A stretch of 41,925 bases of DNA from Saccoglossus kowalevskii (taxonomy: Eukaryota; Hemichordata; Enteropneusta; Harrimaniidae): the NCBI RefSeq assembly GCF_000003605.2, contig NW_003147387.1:1-41925 (forward strand), in the 5' to 3' direction. Under the pieces are notes generated by a model. It was given only the letters and a program-made list of their open reading frames with translations. It did not search any database and was not told where the DNA came from. The position numbers were made by a program, and so were the translations under genes. Every line of letters begins with the position of its first letter. Positions within the stretch are counted from its first letter, which is position 1. Below are positions 34,311 through 41,925 of the stretch, in pieces.

Positions 34311-34526
34311 TTTTTAGTTTGTAGGAAAAATCAATTTAACTTATCTTGAGACAGATGTGCAGAGGATCAAACATATACAAATGAACTGCAGGAGCCTCCT
34401 ACTAGCAGGCTGGTCTCACCAGTTCTCGCCACAAGAGGGTACGATCCTCCCTACTGTAAAACTCCTGCTGAAAATAAATATTTAGGGAACAAATGTGTTG
34501 TACTTGGAGGGATGTATCGAGAAAAG
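34311..34526 (-). other. 3' UTR of LINE D
   Basis: Nearly identical to the LINE C 3' UTR, including the terminal AAAAAT at the target. The ORF2 stop used by the shifted frame is at 34527; the stop homologous to that of C would lie upstream, near 34590. Confidence 0.7.
34388..34468 (-). ncRNA. Conserved folded 3' UTR element of LINE D
   Basis: Same fold as in LINE C: outer GCAGGAG/CTCCTGC stem (34388-34394 with 34462-34468) and hairpin CTGGT-GAG-ACCAG at 34410-34422. Sequence is unchanged from C across the stems. Confidence 0.6.
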
Positions 34527-37500
34527 TTAACTCGAAAAGTTGAATAGATCAGCATAGAATAGTGGTTTACAAGACAAATTCATGACAAAATGGCGGCATA
34601 CCCAGTCTGTGTTTTTGGACGACAGGACCCCATCTGAGAGAAATCTGGTCTTGCCAACGGTGAAATCAGTTTTCAAACGTGTTTTAATAGAGATCTTTAC
34701 TTGTTGCAATAGTTGGTCCTGAGAAAGATGAATATTTTCAAATGCCGATTTGCATCGAGACTTCCAGATGTGCAATTTGACGATGTTAATCAAATAGAGT
34801 GCTGTACTCGATGGAAAGGATGAAGGTGACGCATCAGATATGCTATAGAAAATTAAGTTCAGATCACAAGGAGATATAATATTGAACCATTTAAAGAACA
34901 AATTATCCAGCCAAGACCACAAGAAAGCGGCAAGGTGGCAGGTGATGAACATGTGAATCATAGTTTCAGGGGAAGTACAGGTCGCACGTGGGCATTTGGA
35001 ACATGAAACATATCCCCATTTGTGCATTACTGATGTTGTAACGACAGCACGGTGAACAATTTTCCAGGACAGACAGATCATATTGTTTTCCAGAATACAC
35101 GAGTGCATACGATGCCAAATCAAAGGCCAGTCAAGGTTCGGGTTTTCTCCCACGACCTTTGGGTAGGTTACCGTATTTCTGGAGAGGTGATCGGACAATT
35201 CTCTAGTTGATGATGTCTTCCAGTTGATGCTTGGGCTTTTCCTCACGATCTGTTTAACCAATTCAGTTGTTGTTTTGTACCAAACTGGGCACGATTCAAA
35301 GTGAGGACTAGAATTAGACCAAAGGTGAGGAAGATAGCGTCTGAGTTCAGAGGCACAGTATGCTGTGAAATAAAGGTTGCAAGGTTTAGTCTGAAAAGAG
35401 ATTTTTATGCTTTTCAGAAGAAGTGACATAGCTTTTGTGAGCAGATGTGATAGGCCCCAACCACCCTTTTCCTTCGGTAAGCAGATCACATCTCTTCGGA
35501 CGTGTTCGTTGCGTCCTCCCCCAAAAAAACCCAAAGATATCGGCCATGATTGACTTCCTAATTGGAAGGGGGCAGGGGAAGAGAGGAGCAATATAGAAAA
35601 AGAGTGGCAAAGCAACAGAGTTCAGAAGAGTTGTCTTACCGGCATAAGTGAGATTTCTTGATTTCCAAGAATTGAGCACATGCTTCAGTTTGATTTGCCG
35701 ATCATACCAATTCAAAGCAGACATATCAGAATTTGAAATCCAGACACCGTTAACTTTTAGTTTATTGCTGTTAAAGGTGAATTGGCAAGGCGAGTCACTA
35801 CGGTGCCTCCACCTGCCAAGCCACAGACCTTTGCACTTAGATTTATTCAGACAAGAGCCCGAGGCTTTAGAAAATCTATCAGACAACATGATAAGGTGGT
35901 TGAGAGATGACAGGTCCGATAGTGAGGCTGTATTATCATCAGCATACTGCACGAGCTTACACTCATCAGTTGATCCAGGAAGGTAAAAGCCCTTGATCTT
36001 TTGGCAGTTCCTCACAGCGGCTGCAAATGGCTCGATGAACAGCACATAAAGCAGGGGAGAAAGAGGGCATCCTTGGCGAACTCCTCTAGATAACATAATG
36101 GGGGGGTGACAAATGACCATTAACCAGAACAGAGCTGGTGATACCATTATACAGACATGATATGAAGTGACTGAATTGGGGACCAAAATTCATACGAAAA
36201 AGAACTTTGTGCAGAAAACTCCATTCCACCTGGTCAAAGGCTTTCTGTTGGTCCAATGAGATAAGCAGGCCTGACATATTACGATCATTAGCATGAAACA
36301 CAATATCACGGATGATTTGAATGTTTTCTTGGATCGATCTTCCAGAGACACCACATGTTTGAAAGGGAGATAACAGACTAGAGATGACAGGTTTCAGGCG
36401 GTTACAGAGAGATTTGGAGATCAGCTTGTAGTCCACATTCAAAAGCGATATAGGACGTTTGTTCTTTGGATCGAGGTGAGAGTTTTCATTGCCAGGTTTG
36501 GTGACATCAATATCCTTATTGATAAGGGTGATGACGCCTTTCTTTTGAGATGAAGAAAGATGACCGGAAGAAAGCTCTTCATTGATGACGTCAGTCAGAT
36601 CATATTTCAGAAAGTGCCAGCAATGAATATAAAATTCCTTTGGCAAACCATCCCTTCCGGGTGTTTTGTTGTTCTCCATGCCCCTAAGGGCATGTTCAAT
36701 TTCAGAAGTTTTCAGAGGTGATTCCAAAGAATCACGCTGGCTACTTGAAAGACTGTGAGTCACCTGTGAAAGAAAAAAATCCTGATCTTCTTCGTCAAGT
36801 GATGATTTAGAAGTGAACAGAGATGCATAGAAGTTGTGAATTGTATTCAAAATATTTTTCTGAGAATGGTGAATGTCTTCATTCGTGTCTCTGATGGCAG
36901 AAATTACTTTCCTTTTTCCGCGACGGCGTTCACGACCAAGAAAATAACGAGAGCACTTCTCATTTTCATCAAGATTCTGAACCCGCGCACGGATTTTGGC
37001 GCCTTCGAGATTAGACATATTCAGGGAGTTGATTTGATCCCTTACAGAAGAATACTGCTCAAGGCTGGATTGGGACCGGTCCCCCTGATTCAGCTTGGAC
37101 GTCAGATGCTGAAGCTCATCATTAAGATATTTAAGTTTGACCTTTCTTGCATGAGATTTTTGACAAGCATATGAAATGAGACAAGATTTACAACGGTCTT
37201 TAACCATATCCCACCATTCACTGATGTTATCAAAGGCCGGCTTCAGAGTCTTCCATCTTTCATAGTCGTCTTCGATGGATCTTATAATCTCCGGATCCTG
37301 GAAGAGTGAGACGTTACATTTCCATACTCCAGGTCCCCGAGCAGGGGAATTAAAGGCTTTAAGCAGAATACATACAGCATCATGATCAGAAAGAGTGAAA
37401 GCAGAAATAGTCGCAGAAGATACATTCAGGGATGAAGATACATACAATCGGTCAATCCTAGATGAAACAGAGTTGTTCTTGTTGCGCCAGGTGAATTGTG

Positions 37501-38065
37501 ATGTAGAAGGATGATGCTTTCGCCAAACATCCACAAGACTAAGTTCAGAGCAAAGATCTCCCAACTCTAAGCCCCCTACATAGGAATGGGAGCATGTTAG
37601 AGAACCTCCCAACTTGTCCATACTACTCTCAATACAATTAAAGTCCCCACCAAGAATCAGGGGGTAGTTACCTCCAAGAAATTGATGAAGCGAGTCAAGG
37701 AATTTTTTCCTCCGAGAAGGCATATTAGGAGCATACACAGAAATAACTTTAAAAAGGTTTGTGTTCCACTTCACAACACTTGATACCACTCTGCCACTAT
37801 CATCAGAAACCGCGTTGTCAAATGAAACATTACATTTCGGTGAAAGGAGGATCCCCACACCTCTGCTGTTGTTCGAGCCGAGACTCCATATCGCACTACC
37901 ACCCCATTCTCTCTCCCACTGCTTTCCTTCCTCAAGAGAACAGACATGTGCCTCCTGGACAAGGATGATATCAAAGTTAGATTCATGACAGTATTTGAAA
38001 AAAAGAGACCTTTTCATATAATCTTTTAAACCATTTATGTTTACTGAAATAATAGAGACGGACAT
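34527..38065 (-). pseudogene. LINE D ORF2: APE endonuclease-reverse transcriptase with several frameshifts
   Basis: The frame starts at ATG 38065 (MSVSIISVNINGL) and contains the same endonuclease residues and RT motifs as LINE C. It breaks first in the G-run at 36100-36106 (seven G; C has six), between RT motifs A and B. It continues in a second frame with RQGCPLSP and YADD (about 36186 to 35520). It breaks again at 35518-35529, where C5/A7 replaces C4/A8 of LINE C: the same total length, hence the same +1. It ends in a third frame with small deletions near 34610-34670 that replace the normal C-terminus and extend to the stop at 34527. The Cys/His motif (CPRATC...HMFITC) is still readable. 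Not functional as written; homopolymer assembly errors could account for part of this. Confidence 0.92.
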
Positions 38066-38085
38066 ATTTTTGGTGAGAAGAACCT

Positions 38086-39540
38086 TTATTTCGTAAAATA
38101 ATCATCAAAATAGCTGGATTCTTTGTTCAGAACCCATTGTGGGTGGGCTTCGCAACAGTGGACGAGCCACTCGGATGGCGTGACAGACACCGCTTCACAT
38201 GCTTCGACAGGGCAGAGCAGTTGCACCGTGTCCAGAAAAGAGTGGTGAGCTTGGAGATGAGAAACCAGGGCAGGCCATCCAGTAAATTCGCTATTGCAGT
38301 CCGCATCAGACACTCGGTGACATGTAACTTCCACCTGGTTCAGTTTGTGGAGGCGAGAATCTCTTGTCCTCAACAAGGCAGCCTTAGTTTCAGTATTCAC
38401 ATTCGGTGTGTTTAGACTTTGTTCGTCAGCACTGGTGAAGCTCTCGCAATCAGAAACAATAGTGACATCGTGTGAAAAGCCAGGGACCCTAGTTCGTTTG
38501 TGATCTTCAGTGGAGGGAACATAGTCATCTTCTGCTGGGCGTTTTCCGCTAGCAAGATGGGGAAGAATAGGAGCTTCAGCCACCATATCAGAAATGTCTT
38601 CGGGTTCACTACCAACAGTTTCAGATGGTGATACACTGGCGGGTGAAGAAGAGATGGCGCCTGGACCAGAAGTAGTTTTCGCAGAATCATGTTTAGAAAT
38701 AGGCAAGATCGGAGGAGAATCGTAATTCATATCAGATTGAACCGGACAGGCAGGTGAGATTACAGGGTCAGTGATATCAGCCGAATCAGCTGGAGAGGTA
38801 TCATGGACAGGTTTGTCAGGAGCAGGATCAGATGTCCGGCTTGCTTGTGGTGCTGTGGACCACTTGTTCAGAACACTGGCTTTGTTCGCAAAAGAGACTT
38901 TACATTGGCGGAAGTTGTGCCCGTTTTCATGGCACACAGTACACTTTATGTCATTGGTACAGTTGTCAATAGAGTGGCCAACTCCAAGACAGCGAAAGCA
39001 AACTATTTCTTTGCATTCTTTAGCAAAGTGATCAACTCCGTGACAGCGGGCACAGATTTTAGGCTGACCGGGATAAGAAATCCAAACATTTCTGTTACAG
39101 ATCCGTAGACGGGGGGGAATATTTCCCCCCAATTTAACTTTATATTGACGAATTCCATTAAAGCAAGTAGGAAACTCAGAGTAGATGCATTTTCGTGCAG
39201 CAAGAACCTTTCCAAATCTAGATAAAGCATGTTGCATGTATGAGTCATCTAGATCATTGCCCACGTATGAGGCGGTGACGATAGTGGATTCTTCATATGA
39301 AGATGAGGAACAGTCTGCTGAGGCAGCAATTTTCTCTTCAAAATTTCTTCTGAAGGATAAGGAACGAAAGGTGACATCATATTTTGATGGACCAAGCTTT
39401 TCAACAGCTTCCAAGTGAAGCTTCACATCAATGTCGAAGGATTTTAAATAATCAAACACCTGTTTAGGTGTTGCAGATTCAGATTTTAAAACCAAACAAA
39501 GAACTCTGTCTTTTCTGCCAATAGGCCGAATTCCAGCCAT
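38086..39540 (-). CDS. LINE D ORF1: gag-like CCHC/C2H2 protein, 484 aa
   Basis: The start is ATG 39540 in TTGCCATGG. Same length and domain order as LINE C ORF1: N-terminal ZCCHC3-like region, three CCHC knuckles, bipartite basic motif in an acidic linker, and two C-terminal C2H2-like fingers with all eight ligands kept. Differences from C are a few substitutions (for example ARKCIYSE for ARKCVYSE, ALLRTRD for ALSRTRD, and DSADITD for DSANITD). The frame is intact although ORF2 is broken. ORF2 begins 20 bases after the stop. Confidence 0.92.
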   Translation of the reverse strand: MAGIRPIGRKDRVLCLVLKSESATPKQVFDYLKSFDIDVKLHLEAVEKLGPSKYDVTFRSLSFRRNFEEKIAASADCSSSSYEESTIVTASYVGNDLDDSYMQHALSRFGKVLAARKCIYSEFPTCFNGIRQYKVKLGGNIPPRLRICNRNVWISYPGQPKICARCHGVDHFAKECKEIVCFRCLGVGHSIDNCTNDIKCTVCHENGHNFRQCKVSFANKASVLNKWSTAPQASRTSDPAPDKPVHDTSPADSADITDPVISPACPVQSDMNYDSPPILPISKHDSAKTTSGPGAISSSPASVSPSETVGSEPEDISDMVAEAPILPHLASGKRPAEDDYVPSTEDHKRTRVPGFSHDVTIVSDCESFTSADEQSLNTPNVNTETKAALLRTRDSRLHKLNQVEVTCHRVSDADCNSEFTGWPALVSHLQAHHSFLDTVQLLCPVEACEAVSVTPSEWLVHCCEAHPQWVLNKESSYFDDYFTK

Positions 39541-39732
39541 GGCAACAGAGAGACAAAACAAAAAAGATGAAAACAGCACGAGGCAAAGCCTCGAGCAAGA
39601 CAAGTCCAATATCCAGCAAGCAAACTGAAGGCAGCAGCACACGTGAGAGGACAGCAGCGAATCAGAAAATATCAAACGATGATCAAAGCAAGAAGAGAAT
39701 TACTTACAGGATCCAGTGACTTGGTAACAGCG
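39541..39732 (-). promoter_or_regulatory. 5' UTR of LINE D
   Basis: 192 bp, nearly identical to the LINE C leader, with the same CGAGGC-TTT-GCCTCG hairpin (about 39579-39593) upstream of the ATG. It abuts the satellite target at 39733. Confidence 0.55.
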
Positions 39733-40703
39733 AAGATTTATGCGGTCTGCAGAAAAACCAGAGTTAATTCGACATATGGTTGTGGTGTAATACATACGTT
39801 TCAGTGACCACAACTTCGGATAAGGTGAGTAAAGTGGGAAAACAAATATCTTTCGATTTTGTGTACTATGTGTAATTTCTTACAGAAACTTAGGTGGTTT
39901 GTTATTAAAGGCTAGACAAATAATTATGTTATACAAAATACATTATGAGAAACGCTGCCTTGAATATGAGAAATACATAATTTGCCCCTGCTTTCTGACC
40001 AATAAACGTTTAAGTCGCGCTCTATAGCGACGATACTGTAACAATGTTGTTCAAAGTGAAAATCGTCTCGTCATTTCGGATATTATAATTAATCTTAGAT
40101 TTCTTTTCGGCATAATGTCCAGTATGATTGTAACATTGTTTTAGCATATAGCACTTTAAAGTTTAGCTGCCAGTCAGTACAAACTGTTGATAGTCAACAA
40201 TGTAATTAATAGTTTACCTTCATGATTTTTTTATAACTTGCCCTTTCAGTCGACAGCTACTTCAACATATCCCTGTATCCGCTGGTAGAGGGCGCAACTC
40301 GTGCGAATTTGATGAGCTATCAAACCAAAGTGTAAATTTTTTACGGAAGGTCAGTGCCCGGCCACAAAGATCCGCCAATTGGAAGTAATCTGTGAAATAA
40401 AAATGAAAAAAACAAACAAACAAAAAACGGCGATGTTTGAATTTTGCCCAAGCATACCCGGGCCTGATTAGACAGTCATGAAACCTGCCCGTCTGTTGTA
40501 AACCCGCCCGATAGAGCCTGGCCATCGTCGAAATTTGGATACTGAAAGATTTGGTCATCTGAATATCGTACATATTCAGGTTGCCGATTCAATTATTTCT
40601 AATATTTGTTTATTTATCGCCCCGCAATTGAGCGGGGTTATCAAAAATTTGATTATAGACTCATTAGTTGTTCCTCTGCACGGAAATCTTTAGTAAAAGG
40701 CGA
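39733..40703 (-). repeat. Single satellite unit between LINE D and LINE E
   Basis: One complete unit of 971 bp, permuted at the LINE target cut as in 33341-34310 and carrying the same insertion-associated variants. It has small indels near 40230, 40340 and 40437. Confidence 0.96.
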
Positions 40704-40952
40704 TTTTTGATTTAGGAGGTTAAATCAATCAATCAATCATTCATCAAGAAGACGAAATGAGATTACAGGCCCCTCCTAGGCAGGCCAGCCTCGCTGGATC
40801 TCACCACATAAGACTTCGAGTCCTCCTGCCTGATGTTATGTAGCCTGAATGTCTATGGAAAAGTCCAAAAGCAACAGAAACAGAGATGTGTAACTTTGAA
40901 TTGATTGCGCTAATCGATGAACAGTAGTGATGCTGAGCTCGGGCCATTATGA
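40704..40952 (-). other. 3' UTR of LINE E
   Basis: On the sense strand it ends with four GATT-type repeats, TTTAACCTCC and CAAAAAT against the target. A folded element at 40778-40831 matches that of C and D in layout. A short microsatellite-like tail instead of poly(A) is common in several LINE groups. Confidence 0.7.
40778..40831 (-). ncRNA. Conserved folded 3' UTR element of LINE E
   Basis: On the sense strand AGGCAGG pairs with CCTGCCT (40825-40831 with 40778-40784). The hairpin CCAGC-GAG-GCTGG (40785-40797) sits directly beside this stem, and AGGACT-CGA-AGTCTT forms a further hairpin in between. Against LINE C the short hairpin differs at three base pairs, all compensated. The loop GAG and the following CCTGC are identical. 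Confidence 0.65.
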
Positions 40953-41925
40953 TTAAGTTGGAGAACTGGGTTGATTGGTCAGGTGGAGTGGTTGCCAAAG
41001 GGAGACGTATTTCGCTCTGGAGAAACGCAGTTGATCAGTCTGGAGTCGTCTTTTGATGTCTTCATTGATGTTCAAAATGGCCGATTCAGATGACAAGTGG
41101 ATGTTTTCAAAGGCGGCTTTACATCTGGTCTTCCAAATATGGAGTTTAACTAAGTTAATGATGTAAAGGGCGGAGTTGTTGGGAAATGACGTGTGCACGG
41201 GGTCGGCTAAGCTGTAGATGATGAGGTTGGATGTACAGACGTTTAAGAGACCAAAGTGACGAAAAATGAAGCTTTCCACCCAAGACCATAGGGAAGCCGA
41301 AAAATCGCAAGAAATAAACATGTGATGTATTGTCTCTGGCATAGTACAAGAGAGACGAGGACACATTTGACTGGTGGCGTATCCCCATCTATGCATCATA
41401 ATGGTGGTGGTAAGTGCATTATGGATTATTCTCCAAGACAGGTCCCTCATGTTCATGTCCAGAAGGGGGGCATGAACTCTGTGCCAAATAGTGTTCCAGT
41501 CGAGACAGCCCTTCAACTCCATCACACGTGGGTATATAGAAGCTTGATTCAGGAGTAAGCCATATAATTCTTTCGTGGTGGCTTTATTGCAAATAATGTT
41601 GTTGTCCATTCTATGTACTGTACGAGCAAGGGTGATGATAGAAGCATACCAGGGAGGTTCCGGTGGGAAGTGTGGGCCAATGTTTGACCACATGTTCGGC
41701 AGAAGCCACCTGAGATCTGAGGCACAGTATGCCTTGGTGAAATAGCAGCAGGGACGATCATGGAAGCATGAGAAGACAGTTTTCAACAGCAGAGCATTTG
41801 CCATGCTGTGGAGATGTACGAGGCCCCAACCCCCCTTCGTCATAGGCAGATGAATAACATCGCGGCGGACCTTTTCCTTTCTTTCTTCCCCAAAGAAGCG
41901 GAATATATCAACTTGAATTTGTTTT
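40953..41925 (-). CDS. LINE E ORF2, C-terminal part (partial, runs off window)
   Basis: The frame is open from the window edge (entering at 41924) to the stop at 40953; the ATG at 41843 is internal. Upstream of it the frame reads DIFRFFGEERKEKVRRDVI, which aligns with LINE C across its frameshift site and so defines the uninterrupted frame there. The rest matches the family 2 C-terminus: KGGWGL, AYCASDLR, LDWNTIWHR, LSWRIIH, and the Cys/His motif C-x4-C-x7-H-x4-C followed by LWSW, then VKLHIWKTRCKAAFENIHLS. No lesion is visible in this part. The C-terminal Cys/His region is needed for retrotransposition in related LINEs; its role here is inferred. Confidence 0.88.
   Translation of the reverse strand, partial: KQIQVDIFRFFGEERKEKVRRDVIHLPMTKGGWGLVHLHSMANALLLKTVFSCFHDRPCCYFTKAYCASDLRWLLPNMWSNIGPHFPPEPPWYASIITLARTVHRMDNNIICNKATTKELYGLLLNQASIYPRVMELKGCLDWNTIWHRVHAPLLDMNMRDLSWRIIHNALTTTIMMHRWGYATSQMCPRLSCTMPETIHHMFISCDFSASLWSWVESFIFRHFGLLNVCTSNLIIYSLADPVHTSFPNNSALYIINLVKLHIWKTRCKAAFENIHLSSESAILNINEDIKRRLQTDQLRFSRAKYVSLWQPLHLTNQPSSPT

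Larger units (their letters stand above)
34311..39732 (-). mobile_element. LINE D, full-length family 2 element (5422 bp) at the same satellite site
   Basis: Both junctions are identical to those of LINE C (GGCGA|TTTTT and CAGCG|AAGATTTATG), with no target-site duplication. Structure and sequence are nearly the same as C, including the shared +1 in ORF2. D has extra damage: one more G in a G-run at 36100-36106 and several small deletions near 34610-34670 in the ORF2 C-terminus. Distance from C start to D start is 6396 bp; from D start to E start it is 6393 bp. Confidence 0.93.
40704..41925 (-). mobile_element. LINE E, 3' end of a second LINE family at the same satellite site (runs off the window)
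   Basis: The satellite stops at GGCGA (40703) exactly as it does before C and D, but the adjoining sequence is different. It has a 249-bp 3' UTR ending in a GATT repeat and CAAAAAT, then the C-terminal part of an ORF2 that is alignable to family 2 only at protein level (about half the residues by eye). It is therefore an independent insertion by another family. It may be the family of LINE A, but A lacks this region, so that cannot be checked here. The 5' part lies beyond the window. Confidence 0.9.

Noticed and set aside
40953..41925. Assigning LINE E to the family of LINE A
   Set aside because: A lacks the 3' third of the element and E lacks everything else within the window, so there is no overlapping sequence to compare. 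Noted only as possible.

Overview
This is animal (metazoan) repeat DNA rather than a gene region. It holds a tandem satellite with a ~970-bp unit and five non-LTR retrotransposon (LINE) copies or fragments lying in it. The LINEs have two ORFs. ORF1 is a gag-like RNA-binding protein with three CCHC knuckles. ORF2 carries an APE-type endonuclease, a reverse transcriptase and a C-terminal Cys/His motif. The architecture and motif wording fit the Tx1 group of the L1 lineage, which is known for target-specific elements in fish, amphibians and invertebrates. The host phylum cannot be decided from this sequence, and no host single-copy gene, tRNA, rRNA, snRNA or CRISPR was seen.

Layout: 1-12837 is a head-to-tail satellite array of 13 full units plus part of a 14th. 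12838-16990 is LINE A (family 1, plus strand): it has a 5' UTR, an intact ORF1 and a multiply frameshifted ORF2, and its 3' end is missing. 16991-19871 is LINE B (family 2, minus strand): ORF1 is intact, ORF2 is truncated after the endonuclease/linker, and most of the 5' UTR is missing. A and B are fused tail to tail. 19872-27914 is the same satellite in inverted orientation (about 8.3 units). 27915-33340 is LINE C and 34311-39732 is LINE D. Both are full-length family 2 copies on the minus strand, nearly identical by eye, and separated by exactly one satellite unit (33341-34310). After one more unit (39733-40703), 40704-41925 is the 3' end of LINE E, a clearly different family, perhaps that of A, cut by the window edge.

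The main result is that C, D and E join the satellite at the same base, with no target-site duplication and no lost base where both junctions are visible (C, D). A's 5' junction is within 2 bp of that point. At least two LINE families therefore appear to be specialists for one site in one satellite. That site lies in one arm of a perfect inverted repeat (AAATCTTT / AAAGATTT). The families share a folded 3' UTR element whose hairpin shows three compensatory base-pair changes between C/D and E, a plausible RNA tag for target-primed reverse transcription. They also share a pair of C2H2-like fingers at the ORF1 C-terminus.

C and D carry the same +1 frameshift in ORF2. This suggests that the pair arose by DNA duplication of a LINE-plus-satellite composite (period ~6.4 kb) rather than by two independent insertions. 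E, a different family, must be an independent insertion at that site. Thus retrotransposition and satellite amplification both seem to have built this locus.
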